A stretch of DNA of 64,000 nt from Straminergon stramineum. Its lineage: Eukaryota; Streptophyta; Bryopsida; Hypnales; Calliergonaceae. The notes beneath the pieces were generated by a model that did no database searches, was not told where the DNA came from, and saw only the letters and a list, made by a program, of their open reading frames with translations. A program made the position numbers and the translations under genes. Location of the stretch: NCBI GenBank assembly GCA_963920665.1, contig OY987265.1:24929001-24993000 (forward strand), given 5' to 3'. Positions within the stretch are counted from its first letter, which is position 1, and the number at the start of each line of letters is the position of its first letter. Below, in pieces: positions 1 through 12,553 of the stretch.

Positions 1-1977
1 GTCAATGGGGGGAGGTTTAACATGGTACATCATAGAACAATTTTGCTTTAGCATAGTCAACAAAAGAAGACCAATGCTTTTCAAACTTAAGTTATTTCGT
101 CATTGCTTGTAGAAACTTAAGCTTGACCCAACCCTAAACCTTTGAGTTGTGATGAACATGACAATCATAATTGGATATTAACCCCACTATATTTTTTCTC
201 ACATCTTGTGCACTATTTTTAAATGGTAACTAGGCCACACTTTCTTCTTATCTTGAGTATGGTAGAACCGCCCATTACTAGCTAGAAACCATGATAAATA
301 CATAGGTAATGGGAAATTCAATAGAGAGATGACTAACATGTAACCATCAAGTTTTGGTTTTCTCATCATCTTGTAGCCATCACTGTAATGACACATTTGC
401 TTCATTTGGAGAGCCAAGTTAGTCTTTAGATGAGTAGTGATGGAAGAATCTATGTATTGGGGATGGGAGTAGGCCAACTTTTGGCTTCTAAAATTCATAA
501 TAATTTTAATTTTGAGGAAAAAAATTATGAAAATTCGACAACGCCCATCATTTTTATTTCTCTACATGGCAAAAAATTAACAATGCCTTCTACTACTCCA
601 GATCATGCATGAAATGCTTAAGTGGCTGGTAATGGGTGGTTCTACTATATGTCTTCCTCCAACCAAATAAGTTAATCAAAAGTTAGAGTGACACTGATTT
701 ATTAACCATGCACAGTACAATGACTTCTGTCAGTGTTCATATGATCCAGCTGAGTAGTACACCTTATCTTACCTGCGAGCATGCATTGAACTTAACTTAA
801 TTGTTTATCTTAGACTTGCTTCCAAACTAGCAAGTCACTCTCCAACAAATGGAGCAACTGATTGAGGAGCAAGGACAACATCAACATGATAAGTTAGCGT
901 ACCCATAAGTTAAGAGTACTCAAATTTCCCTGCCATGGAGATCACTCAGGTGGTACAAAATCATAACTAGATAAAACTGCACCATCACAAATGTCATGGA
1001 GCAGTGCAACTGATTTTAACACAGAAACTACGTGGCAGACATTTTTTGTCTGATGAATGACAAGGAATTCTCGTATGTAGGACAGAAGTGCAACTATTCA
1101 TCCTCGAAATTAGGGGTGGAAAGGCCAGGAGATCTTCAATAGTAGTTTGACTCTCAATGAATATATTTGGTTTTTGTAAAGCAGATGATGTCACACTGTT
1201 CCAAAAGGGATGATTTTGTCCAATTGGAAGATCATTTTGGGACCAAGGGAGTATATATCAAGCCTTGCAAAGTGAAAAGAGAATACAATTGCACAATGTA
1301 GACACAAATCAATTATATTATGATGAGTCTCTAAATGTGTTGGAGGTTAAATAATCTAAGTTTAATGCACATAACAATCCTGAGGAGTTCAGTTGCTTCC
1401 ACACATATTTTTGATGTGCACAATTTTCAGCCCATCTCAAGTAGGAGGTACCCAATGCTACAGAAAAAACATAAGCATTGGCTACTATAGCACCATACAT
1501 GCTCTTTACAGGGAATGACAGGCTTTTCCAGTCTATTTACATCTCATTTCGGGTGGGTTCTCACAGCTGCTAAACAAAGTTATGCAACAGACAAACAGGC
1601 AAGCAATTGAGACTTCAACAAATCTACAGTAACTTAGTACGACTGTGTTTGTCCAGAGGGGATCAAAGAGATTGAGAAGGTACGTCATGCCAAGTACGAA
1701 ACATGTGCGACAGTAACAATGGGGCATGTGAGGCGGTTGCAGCCACGGATTAGTACTCAAGCATACTTCAACTGCTTTGAGAAGATGTGACAACAATCCA
1801 GGAGGAAGTGAAGCTAATTTCCATTCCATAACGATAGCCTCCTTGAACAACTTCACATCGTTTTGAGTCCATTGCAGGACTCTCTGCGGAATCCTCTCGA
1901 CTTGTAGAGGGACAGATGCTTTCGAAGGTATTCTCGAAGCTCAGTCGAAGTGGAGACGACGTAGTGAATTGAAGGAA
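1..1977. other. Gene-free upstream region of the first B3 gene
   Basis: No coding region is supported here. The open frames are short, lack family resemblance and lie in AT-rich DNA. The stretch holds one MITE (260-647). A TATA-like run, TATATAT, lies near 1252-1258, about 720 bases before the B3 start codon. It could serve that gene only through a long or spliced leader, so I do not claim it as the promoter. Composition becomes less AT-rich from about 1500, consistent with promoter or 5' UTR sequence of the downstream gene. Confidence 0.5.
260..647 (+). mobile_element. MITE, family 1 copy A (388 bp, TIR GTAGAACC)
   Basis: The ends are terminal inverted repeats: the left begins TGGTAGAACCGCCCATTAC and the right ends GTAATGGGTGGTTCTACTA. 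Each end is flanked by TA, which fits a TA target duplication as in Tc1/mariner-type MITEs. A second copy lies at 6987-7372 in the opposite orientation, with the two slightly different termini exchanged exactly as an inverted copy requires. There is no coding capacity, so it must be non-autonomous. Assignment to a superfamily from a 2-bp duplication alone is tentative. Confidence 0.75.
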
Positions 1978-3721
1978 ATGGCTAGGTACAGGAAATGCCC
2001 GAGATCCTGTGCGCAAGGCAAATCCTGCAAGTGGATGAGCAAGATGCTGCAGCAGGTGCCGCCCCTCAAGTGCCCTTACTTCCTCAAGAATGTGAGCAGC
2101 TTCATGCTATGGCGTCCAACCAATCCTTGCCCAAGACTGGTGAGCTCGAGCATCCTTTCTCCAGCTTCTTCCTTGTTTCCATAACGTGCATTAATTGATG
2201 TCGGGTACAGTAACAGTGAGATTGCGGAATTGCAGGAAATACCTGCAGATTTCGTGCAAGGACATGGAGACAAGTTCAACGACATGGTGGAGGTGAGGGG
2301 TCCCTGCAAGAGCATCTGGAACATGAGAGTGAACATCCTAGTGTGCAAACACAGGAGAGTCATGTTGGACCGGGGGTGGAGAACTCTTGTAAACGACCTC
2401 GGATTGAACCAGGGTGACCATGTCCTGTTTGTCCTCACCGCATTCTCCAAGTTCAAGGTCTACGTCTTTGACGATGTCGGAATTAGGAGAAGGCTCAGCT
2501 CATTCCAAGCAAGCTACAATGGAAACAACAATGCAGCTTCCCCTTCGGCTACATCAGCAATGAGGCCCCAGCAACCGACCTTCATTTGGCCAAACGAGAA
2601 TGAGAAAATTTTCCACGGAAGGAGTTTATCAACTGAACGAGATCTCTGGGAAGAAGAAGATGTTACAATACATGAACCCTGGAAAAGAAGACTGAGGGGA
2701 AGCTCTGCAGCAAGGCCAGCGGTGGTTGACCTCTCTGATGATGACAGCCAAGAGCCCAGCGAGTCAGAGTACACCTTGAAGGGGAGTGAAGTTCAGTTGG
2801 AGGACACAGACAGTTTCCAGTCATCCCAGACAAGCGCCTTCCATAAAAATGTCTTCCGCAAGGTGCCCTCTACGTCCCCTAATTTCATCAAGAAGGTGCC
2901 TGCCCTCAGTTTGAAGAACGAAAGTGGCCCAAATTGCGCACACCTGGTGAGTTTATGAAAAATGACTTGTTAGAAAGTTACCGAGTTAAATGATGAATCT
3001 GCTCAGCTCCTTGTTAAGGTACATACACTAAAATTGCAACCCTTATCCATAAGCAACCCCAATAGATACTTGACAAGAATGTACATGGTTAGATACATGG
3101 AAATCAAAGGTCACTTTTGGTAGCAGCACTTTGAAAGTTCATAGGTTCTTCGAACAGTGTCCAAACATATAGGCAGGATACATCGGAATCCTCTTTAATT
3201 CAACACCAAACAAAAAATTAAGTCAGTCTAATGATAGTGACCATGCTCAGATGCCTAATTTGGATGCACTTAAGTGTACATACCTTACGACGGAGGTTCC
3301 CCACCAAACATCGCACGTTTCATTCTTTGCCAATGTATTGCAGGAGGTTCCAGCTGCCTTCACACAACGCTATGACGACCTGTTCAAGGAACACATAAGT
3401 CTCCAGGGACCCACGGGACGCGTCTGGCATGTCGTTTGCCAGATCACTGTTCAACAGCAATACAAAAGAGTCAAATTGAGAGCAGGGTGGTTCGATTTCG
3501 CTGTGGACAATATGGTCAAGCTTCATGACCAGCTCCTGTTCACGCATGTTGCAGAAGGGCAGTTTCGGGTCCAGATTGTTACCAAAGGGCACCGTCGAAG
3601 AGGGAGACCACGTCGAGATTACAGCTCAGGTTCGCATTCATTAACCTGCTTTGCAAACTGCGATCCAAAGAAAATTAGTGAACGAAAGAAAAGAGAGCTT
3701 CAAATATATGCCCAGTACTAA
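1978..3721 (+). CDS. Two-B3-domain (REM-like) transcription factor
   Basis: Predicted nuclear DNA-binding protein of 416 residues in three exons: 1978-2139, 2236-2946 and 3344-3721. Both introns are phase 0 with clear GTGAG donors and TTGCAG acceptors. B3 domain 1 spans about residues 55-134 (EIPADF ... GWRTLVNDLGLNQGDHVLF). B3 domain 2 spans about 292-371 (EVPAAF ... GWFDFAVDN). The linker is polar and acidic and contains VVDLSDDD (residues 217-224), which looks like a SUMO-interacting motif. An AT-hook-like RRRGRPRR lies at 375-382, directly after domain 2. The ATG at 1978 is the first in-frame ATG that splices in phase to domain 1; the N-terminus upstream of EIPADF is the least certain part. 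The strand containing PYFLKN just before the intron fits the first B3 beta strand. Target genes cannot be inferred. Confidence 0.82.
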
Positions 3722-4609
3722 TGTTAGAATTCCATGTGCATAATCGAGTTAGTAATATGATCGTAGCATAGAATGTAGCCAATATGCATGGTTCCTACCC
3801 CTAATTGCGACCTTTGCCCAACCTTTATTAACTCTTGCCTACATATGTCCATGATCTGAGAGCCAAGGGTACAAGAGCGTAGGGAGTATACGCCAATGAT
3901 CAGCACATTGAAATTCATACATATAATATCCAAGAATACAAGATATTCTAGAATCGTCATTCAATTGCCAACAAACCTAATGTAGCTTAATAAATAAGAA
4001 CCCTGCTGAGATGCTTACTGTATGTAGAAACTAGTAAGTGCACACTCATACCGAAACTCTTAGGTGTCCATACCTTAAGACAGTTGTCATGGTAAGAAAT
4101 CAACCTTCACCTACAGAAATTAGGTCACTGAATGAGGACTAGAGAAGAACAGACGGAACAACCATAACCAGAAACATGTACAAGGTGTGCCAGAAGGAAT
4201 AGCGCATCAAGACGACGCTCGAATGATTCGGAAGGACCAGATGGGCACAGCTGACACGCCAAGATCCAACTTCCAGCAACGCGCCATTAACGGAGAATAC
4301 CCTCTGGAGAGTAGAATACATCAGATGCAGCAGCGGCTATTGGAGCAAAGAAGGGTATTGTACAAGAAGGTAGAAGATCGATGTACAAGTAGGAGAGGGA
4401 GGATGGAATGGGGGTTGGGACACTCTTAGCATTGAAATGCCTCAATTGCTGCATAGATTGTGAGCTTCGAAATTCGTAACCCATGTCCCATCCAGGGAAT
4501 TCGAAAAAAAAATCAAACGCTGCCTGACATATTCTGAAAATATTCTATTATGTAAGTTTCTCAGATGTTTCAGAGTTAGACTCGAAACACCCTTCACAAC
4601 TCATGATTC
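3722..4609. other. 3' flank of B3 gene with one uncertain open frame
   Basis: A possible polyadenylation signal AATAAA lies at 3989-3994. Between 4187 and 4429 (+) there is an 80-codon open frame beginning with GTG. It is rich in Gln, Arg and Glu (QMQQRLLEQRRVLYKK) and is followed internally by a GTAGAAG donor-like site. It could be an exon of an unannotated transcript, but I recognise no family and find no supporting start, so I do not call a gene. Confidence 0.3.
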
Positions 4610-6274
4610 CTGAAGTATGTCCATGAGGGTGCCAATCAAGATCATGTCCGAAATGACATGTTGGAAATGCAGACAATATGAAACAATGGTTTAATTCAGA
4701 TGTCAATTGAACACGGACAATTGCACAGTACCACTAAACAAATGTAAAGACTCAGACAGTCGGGAACAGCATCCCCGACAAAACATAATCAACATACTTT
4801 CGACCAGTGCCAAAATAAAGAACAACGCTCACCGCAATTCAAAAAAATTAAGCTTCACTGACAGTACACTAAAAACAACAAATAGCAGAAATACACAAAA
4901 AAAATTAATTGCGAATTCCACATCCACATACTGCAGTGCAATACCATCACCGGCATTACAAAGTCCAAACCGAATCCCGGTCTCCCCAAGAAATACAACC
5001 TTCCACCGGCACGCAAGCCAGTCCCAAACCATCTCGATGTCAACGCTGTCCACAACCCTAAAAATCTGGACAAATACTACAGAACCAGCATTGCTGATAA
5101 CCCGACTTCGCTGAGCGCAAAAAACAAAAACTTCATACATGACCCGAGACAGCGATGGAAGAAAAGAAAAGGAAAGCACAACTTCCACAGCAAAACGGAA
5201 GAAACCGAACCAAAAAAGCGGACGAAATTAGGTCAAATAGGAATCTTCAATTACTCCGGAAATTAGGTCCATTTCGTAAAAACAAGCCAACTGAATTCTC
5301 CTCAATTGGGATCCTCAGGGGAACGGTTCAACTAACAGGTCCTGCCTCGCTACACATCCGATCCTTCAGACATTCCGATCCAACCTAATCTAAAACCCCA
5401 CAGAGACTCAAGGAGACCATTTGCTCCCCAATCTACCGTACATCAATCTATAATCAATAAAATTGGCCAAATCTTCGACATAAGCATTCTGCACAATCCG
5501 GCCAAGCGGCCAATTAGCCTCCTCGGCAAGTACCCGAACCCGATGGACACCACCCTCACAGCAACATCTGCGACGACGACGGCCCGCGTCGGCACTCGTT
5601 CAACATGTCGATGTAAAACTGGCACTTCGCGATGTCGCTGTTGGCATTCACGCAGTCCTGGAACGCTTTCGACTGGTTCACGCACGCGTCCGCGCTGGAC
5701 ACGGGCTGCGCCATCGGCGAATGCTGCTCCTCCAGAGGTCCACCCGCGTGCTCGTGCACCACCGTGCGCGGCCCCATGACGCTGTCCACCGCTCGGTGCG
5801 CCACGGCAGAGCCCGTGCCGAACGCCAGGCCCTGGGCGATGGTAGCGCCGAGGCCGGCCAGCATGCCGCCGCCTTGGCTCTGCTGCTGCGGCACGACGGG
5901 CGGTGCGCCTGGTGCACGGGCGCAGGCGGAGGGGCGCGGCGAGCCACGGGCCGTGGCGCCGGTCGCGAGCGCTGGCGAGGCATGTTTCTCCTCTTGTCTG
6001 CGACGATCGAGTCGACGACGATCCCAACTTGTGCGACACGGGCTTCGAGAAATCGCAAACTAGGGTTTGGAGCTATGTGACTCCCAGCAAGTGCAGCAAA
6101 CTCTCAGGAACGTGATGTACGAAAGGCGCTTGTCAACAACGCAGTGATGTCCGGTGCGAGACGGTCTTTTCATACCTTGTGGCTACTTTAGACGAGAGAG
6201 ACGACCTTTAGAAGGTTCCCACGGGCTATGTCCCCTGCAACATCCGACGTGGCCGATTCTGCGATGAGGTGGAC
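4610..6274 (-). repeat. Inverted segmental duplication, arm A (CHCH locus)
   Basis: This segment is the reverse complement, with scattered substitutions and small indels, of 15318-16706. The match covers the 5' flank, the CHCH coding region and the whole 3' UTR. It stops abruptly at GAGGTGGAC near 6274 (partner near 15318) and fades near 4610 (partner near 16706). The preserved non-coding similarity implies a fairly recent DNA-level duplication rather than retroposition. Confidence 0.85.
5556..5983 (-). pseudogene. CHCH (twin CX9C) protein, CHCHD2/CHCHD10/MIX17-like, frameshifted copy
   Basis: The family comprises small proteins imported into the mitochondrial intermembrane space and oxidatively folded there. 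The N-terminus is Arg/Pro-rich (MPRQRSRPAPRPVARR). A Gly-rich hydrophobic segment follows (GGGMLAGLGATIAQGLAFG), then the CHCH domain with C-X9-C helices CVNQSKAFQDC and CQFYIDMLNEC, then RRGPSSSQMLL and a TGA stop at 5558-5556. The start is the ATG at 5983-5981. The 428-nt span is not a multiple of three. The family-like N-terminus is in one frame and the rest in another, and the phase changes near 5905, consistent with one missing base. It may be a true frameshift or a sequencing/assembly error in a GC-rich stretch. The region is strongly GC-rich compared with its flanks. The partner copy at 15627-15754 retains the domain but is cut by an assembly gap. Confidence 0.8.
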
Positions 6275-6438
6275 TATGGGGAACTGCGTGGTTCCAAGGC
6301 GCGACTGGGTGATGCTGGGTGAGCGCCACTCCACCCGAGGGAAGCAACTGGATCACCATCTACCTTTTTGCACTTCTGAGGATGTGCCCTCAAGAATATA
6401 CCCCAAACTCCAACTTCAAAACATGCTATTTTTGAATG

Positions 6439-6661
6439 TTAAGGGAGGAGCACCCAATGACATCCCTGTATCCAATGGCGGCCCTTTCTAGGCCAGAAAT
6501 TCATTCTAGAACATAAATGTAGTTGGGTTGTAGACAACTTATCATATTAGGTCAAAAATAAGCTTTGTACTAGCTACCTACATTTACAGCGTGAAATGAT
6601 TATGCTCTATAGAATCAGACGCCATTGAGTACAAGGAAGCCATTGGGTGCTCTTACCTTAA
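6439..6661. mobile_element. MITE with about 43-bp TIRs (223 bp)
   Basis: The left end TTAAGGGAGGAGCACCCAAT and the reverse complement of the right end TTAAGGTAAGAGCACCCAAT match. The match continues inward for roughly 43 bases with about six differences, ending at CAATGGCG. TTAA occurs at both outer ends and may be the target duplication or part of the TIR. There is no coding capacity. The long TIRs and short interior make this a fold-back-type MITE. Confidence 0.7.
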
Positions 6662-6986
6662 CCCGAAATTCTCGTTAAGCTACTCCATAACTTATCAAAG
6701 CTTTTCTATTGTAAGTATCTTCAAAGATTGACATCTATTATATAAAATATGTTGTGTCACAACCTTTGTCATGACTCAGTTACAAAATCCATCAAAGTTT
6801 CATCCTAGAGAAATATCACCTAAGGTAACTCAACCTATGACAAATACAACTTTGGACATACCTATTGCAGTCTCAAAAATTCTTGTAGTATACATGTGTC
6901 TTATAAAATATATTGTACAAGAAGAAGTGGGACTGCATTAGGCTTATCCAAAGTTGTGCATGTTATAAGCTGAGTTACCTTAATTA

Positions 6987-7372
6987 TAGTAGAACCATCC
7001 ATTACCACCCACTTAAGCATTTTATGCATGATCTAGAATAGTAGAAGGTGTTGTTAATTTTTTGTCCTATAGAGAAATAAAAATGATGGGCATTGTCAAA
7101 TTTTCATAATTTTCTTCCTTAAATTCAAATTGTTATGAATTTTAAAAGTCCAATGTTGGCCTGCATCCATTCCCAATACATAGATTCTTCCATCACTGTT
7201 CATCTAAAGACTAATTTGGCTCTCAAAATGAAGCACATGTGTCATAACAATGATGATAAAAGATGATGGGAAACCAAGAAACTAATAGTTACTTATTAGT
7301 CATATCTCTATTGAATTTCCCATTACCTATGTATTAACCATGGGACTTGGCTAGGCATGGGTGGTTCTACCA
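6987..7372 (-). mobile_element. MITE, family 1 copy B (386 bp, inverted)
   Basis: Reverse-orientation copy of the element at 260-647. It starts TAGTAGAACC and ends GGTTCTACCA, each flanked by TA. The interior matches the first copy along most of its length in inverted orientation, for example the stretch around the phrase CATAGATTCTTCCATCACTG. Differences are substitutions and short indels, so the two copies are diverged paralogues. Confidence 0.75.
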
Positions 7373-8516
7373 TATTTCATTCAATATTCACTCTAAAAAC
7401 GAGAAGTGCAATGAGCATTCCTATGATTCATCATGCACACATTCCCTTATACCTTGTCCACTTTCACACCCTTCTCTTTGTGTGGGTTTGGGTACGATCA
7501 CCATCTTCTTCATCATATTTCTAGTTTGTGAGAATATAGTCAGGTGCACTGGCAATTCTAACTAATGCGACAGCCTCCAACTTGTGCCCCAGTCATCTAT
7601 TCACAGGTTGAAGCATTTAACCCCAACAAACAGCCATATATCCAAGAAGGGGATTTTTTTCATTGGCTTTTGCTCTTCACATGAAACATGCATCAAGCTT
7701 GAAACTGGTTTTTTAGATTGACCATCCTCAACTTGGCAGGGATGAAGTACCTACTTCAATTTGCGTATTCTACGAATGGAATTTTCCTCAACCTTAGCTT
7801 ATAATGATTGTGACTGAATTGAAATGTGCTTATATGAATATAGATAGCAACAAGTTAAAATAGTTGTAGATTGTAACCTAACAACTTGGTAGAAATCCCA
7901 TTCTGGTAGAAGATCTTTAAGAGTTTCAAGAGACTCATCAAATCTAGAAACTAGAAGAGTGTGCATGAGGGATGCTCAATTACAAACTAAAACCCTTGTG
8001 TAGAAGTACTTGCAACCAACTTCAACTTATTAAAATTGAACTTGCAACTTCAATCAAATTTTTTTTTACAAAGGGACGATCTTCTGTCATTTTAAAGAGA
8101 TCACAGCTTCATGAGTTTTCTCTTATCAAAACTTGAGTTATAATCCATGGGCACAAATTGATTTCATCCAAGGGAACCCACTACAATTGAGAAAGAGGTG
8201 TAGCACAATTTCATGACTCATGCTTCGGTTGTTACAACCAGGTCATAACAACGAGACTAAATAAGGGAGAACGGGTGTAACCGGCAGTTAGTGGTTGAGG
8301 AAGTTAGGGCATGTATCCCATCTTCCTCTTTAAAGCTCAATGAGGGGAGCTTTCTCCTTCACGTTGCATTTTGTCAATCCTAACAATTCTTTTTGACTGT
8401 GATTGTCTCAATTCGTGGAGTTTGCTTTGTTAGCACATGGTATTGTAAAAGGAATCACAACCAATTGCTTTCATATTTTACATAGGAATGATTGGAATGG
8501 AGCATCAACAATAATT

Positions 8517-11500
8517 CACTATAAGAAACCCATGTTTTGTTTATTTCAAGATTCTGCATTGGCATGTTGTGTGTGATGTTTTTCGATGTCTACGTAGATG
8601 TCCAAAAAATTGCGTTTGTAGGGATGTGCCTAAAACATTGAAAATCTGGCTTGACATCATCATGTTTTCCACCGGACATTGCAAAAAACATGGGTCAACG
8701 GGGTCTATGAGGTCGCCATGTGGCTACCACCTTAGTGCCATGCATGTGTGGGAAGCCACGTAGGAAATTTTTTCATCCATGACATGGCATCTGAGGTGGG
8801 ACTAGACGTGGCATCGGGGGAAAAGTGATGTGGCATCCAACAAGGATAATGTGGCATGCCATGTCATCACATTTTTCTATTGTCTAAGAAATTTAATATT
8901 GTTTTTGAAAACATCATCTTAGACGTCTAGAAGTTTTTTGAGACATCAATGTTGATGACCAAACATTTATTGAGACATCAACTTAAACATCTAGATGTCC
9001 TGGGATGTCATCGTAGACATCCACATTTCACCATGAATACCTCTTGCAATGTCTAGTATGATTTAGAAGAACAAAATGATGTCACCTTTGACGTTTATGT
9101 GGTTGAATGCACTATTCAACATGATGTCAATATTGACAGTCCCACGAGCCCTACATAATGCACATCCATATTCCATAATATACAATATAATATTTCAGAT
9201 ACAATACATTGAATATACAATACATCATACACCATACATTGTACTAAAAGTTATACACCATAATGTCCAATACAATATGTCATACATAATACACCATATA
9301 TTGTACAACATATACAATACAAAATACACCATATTTGGATATTATAGCACAAGGCTTGAGAAGCCACTTGATGTGATTATGTGGAGAGGAGAAGACCGCC
9401 TCTTTATACAAGTGGGGTAGTAGGTAGTTAGACAAACAATATGGGATATGGAAATTGTAAGAATTGTTACAAGTAGAATTTCAAAGTACATTTAAACATC
9501 TAGACTATTTCTGAGACGTCATTGAAAACATCAAAAGTTCATGTTGATATTTCCTATGATGTCAGTATCAACAATAATATATAAGTAGATGTTGTAGGTA
9601 GTTGTCTTCGCAAACATAGACACTAATCAAAGAGCATCAATGTAGACATGTATAGCCCTCATACATGGTGTCAAGGTATTGCATGCAATTGTTTAAACTA
9701 GTGCTCTAAACAATACCAAGCATTGCAGCATGTGGGGAACACATCTTGACAAAGACCTAGAGATGAACATGGCATGAACATGGCATGGAGCTTTTTCTTT
9801 GCCATCAAGGCACTTTCAATTACAAAGAGTTGTTTATTATACATCCTAAGTAAAATTCCCACCTTTGGGGGAGTGGTTGACATTTGTGGTGAAGGAAGAT
9901 GAACATTTTGGACATCTATTGGAAGATGATAAAATGTAGTACGTACAACCCCTACAATGGAATGTGACATTGCCTCTTCAAATGTATTATCATGGAATAC
10001 ATCTTCTTGTTGATAGCTTAAAAGGCAGTCTCATCACCTATGACTCAAATGCAATAGCATGTTTTACCCACCAATTTCATTAAACGCTTGTAAATAGGAG
10101 GTCACTAGAAGCCATCCACAAGTATGTGAGTACATTGAGGAAATTTTGGTCTTGGATTATAGAAACCACTAGATTACAATGTTGCTATGTATTCGGGTGA
10201 AGGAAACAAGAGATGCTGAATTCCTAAGTATTCAATGAGATAGGTACAACTTCAACTTGACAAACTTCAATGAAATAGATGGGAAGGTCCACCTTGACTC
10301 ATTTGCATTTCTTTTGGCATTGCCAATAAGTGTTATTCTTTGACGACCCACATCGAAGTGGTTGGGAAGTTGTGTGCCGAACAAAGGTTAGAGGTAGATG
10401 GAAGGCACTACACTCTATCTAATCTACCCCGAACATGGTTCAATTGCAAAATGGCAAGGACTTTGATGGACTACAACCGATGCAACAAATTGAGGATCCA
10501 ATATGGTATCCCATAGACAAAAGAAGAGCCTACTTTGTTATTGTAGGCGACAATGCAATGCTTGAGGTTGAAGTTTAGCTCGTCTACATCCTTCACATAC
10601 ATGTGTGACGGCTTGCAAATGTCACACATAACATCTGAAGGATAGAGTGGCTTGTCTATCCCTCTGTCTCATAGAAGGACCATTGTCTTGAAAACATTCA
10701 TCAAGTGACAAAAGTAGAAGTTGTGGATGTCGGGTGTGACTTATGTTTGTCGTAATCTAAACATGGAGGGTTGCTCATATGAAAATGTGACTAGTGTATA
10801 AGCATGCTTGGGGTATACAAGCCCAAAACAAAAGAATTAGGAATGAAATGATCTTCAATTAGCCTATTTTACAAATAGAAATGAGAGTAATTTTTCAAAA
10901 ACATTGGCATTGTTAAAACACATATAGTCAAATCATTTTCATGAATAAAAACTTATTAAATCTATAATTTTCATATATATTAGAATTCATCAAAGTTTAA
11001 TATCATGTCAATGAAAAATATATATGTACACAAGAAGTTTACCATAATTTTTTGCCTATTTATTGCTTTATAACTCACTTTTCATGTTTCAATAATGAAA
11101 TCCAAAAGAATCTTCAATTTTGAATTCCTCTTAAATGTATCCCCTCGTGATATTGAACATGATTTGAAAAATAAGAAAAAATAGTTAAATATCCCATATC
11201 AAGTTATAAATTACTACAATTGGCTATTAAAACATCATAAACCAACAAAGTGATTTGAAAATACTTTCTACTACATATTTTTATTCCTTTTTGATTCTTG
11301 AGTGAAAAATGGACACAATGACAGAGTCTTGAATGGTGTTACAAGAATCAAATGAACAACTTTAATCAGTTAATGGCAATTTTTTTGGGTGATTCCATAC
11401 TGTATTCTATTTGAGGCAAACAAGTTTCTATTGTGTGACAACTTTTATGGGGTACTCGAATTGAAGCATGTTTGTACCCACTATCATTTTTTGAATTGTC

Positions 11501-12553
11501 TGAGGTGTGTTCAGTGTAGGACCTTGTGATTTGTAGTCAAAATGTAATTGATTGCACCATTTGTGAGCACAAAATGAAAAGTTTACCTTGTTTGGCTTTG
11601 TCATCCACATCCGTGTTAATGTTTTCTTGTGCCTCCATGTCCATTGTCATACATCAAAGAGGAAATTGGGTTTAGAAAATCCACACAAGATACTTACAAT
11701 GAGTATGGTCATTTCTAGTAATTGTCAACTTGTATGGTATGCAGAAAAGCACTCTTTTATAGATGTTTATATTGCCAAAAGCCAGGTAAAAGGCCATGTC
11801 GTAGTCATGTGAACATTGCTAAAAATGCCTCTTTTCATTCGATGGGAGTTAGCTTGTTTGCTCAGACATAAAGAATTGCACATTGGACAATATGCGCTAT
11901 CAAGTCATATTCATAGGGAGTTGAAGACGATGCTACCAAAAGTAATGTCTTTAGAAACATTTGAATGTTTTTAGAAATGTTTGAATGTCTTTCAAAACAG
12001 CTTAATATTTTCAGAAATGTTTGTACGTCCCAATTGATGTCCACAAGAACATCCAACAAATATGACATGGGTGGACCTTGTATGCTGACGTGGCATGCCT
12101 TGTCAGCATTTTCATATCCACGTCAATGAATTTCCATGTCACCTACCATGTTAGGTGCCACTTCACCTTTTTTTCCCAAATTGCTTGCCCATTGTCTTTT
12201 TATTCACCTCGGGCAACCATTTTTTCTTAGACTGCAATAACTTCTACTAATTTACCCAAAGTTAAAATGGACTAGGAATGCTGATGTGGCAACAATTGTT
12301 TTCTCGAACAATCTTTGGAACATCATTATATTTGTAGTCATGTCTTTAAGGACATAATTGGTTTTGGTAGTTAGGTAGTACCTATATGTTGTGAATATAA
12401 TTTTCCTTTGTTTTCAACAACATCCTCGTAAATTTACACTTTCGTGGCATCTGTCAAGTAGACATGTCAATGTTCTCCAAGACATACCAAGTCCAGATTG
12501 GACACGCTACGTTTTTAGTTGGACATCCAAAAAAACACGGTTTTCTTATAGTG
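8517..12553. mobile_element. CACTA-type (En/Spm) DNA transposon, non-autonomous or decayed, 4.0 kb
   Basis: The left terminus is CACTATAAGAAACCCATG and the right terminus is the inverted CACTATAAGAAAACCGTG. A perfect 3-bp target duplication ATT flanks it (8514-8516 and 12554-12556), as expected for CACTA elements. Subterminal regions are crowded with short motifs in both orientations built on GATGTC / GACATC and (T)GGACATCCAAAA, matching the subterminal-repeat habit of this superfamily. No transposase can be read. An isolated 40-codon frame near 10460-10580 and others are too short to assign. The element is either a large non-autonomous derivative or heavily decayed. Confidence 0.82.
9166..9335. 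repeat. Degenerate ATACAAT/ATACACCAT tandem repeat
   Basis: About 170 bases inside the CACTA element consist of imperfect iterations of ATACAATA, CATACACCATA and close variants. It is simple-sequence DNA with no coding signal. Confidence 0.65.

Larger units (their letters stand above)
6275..8516. other. Gene-free, MITE-containing spacer
   Basis: No coding sequence is supported. Two short TIR elements lie here (6439-6661 and 6987-7372). The rest is AT-rich without recognised content. It ends at the left terminus of the CACTA-type element. Confidence 0.5.

Noticed and set aside
2076..2456. 126-codon antisense frame across the first B3 domain
   Set aside because: It is antisense to a recognisable B3 domain and spans an intron of that gene.
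5443..6115. Several overlapping long frames on both strands in the GC-rich block
   Set aside because: They are out-of-frame or antisense shadows of the CHCH coding sequence; only the frames with the twin CX9C motif and the Arg/Pro N-terminus resemble a family.
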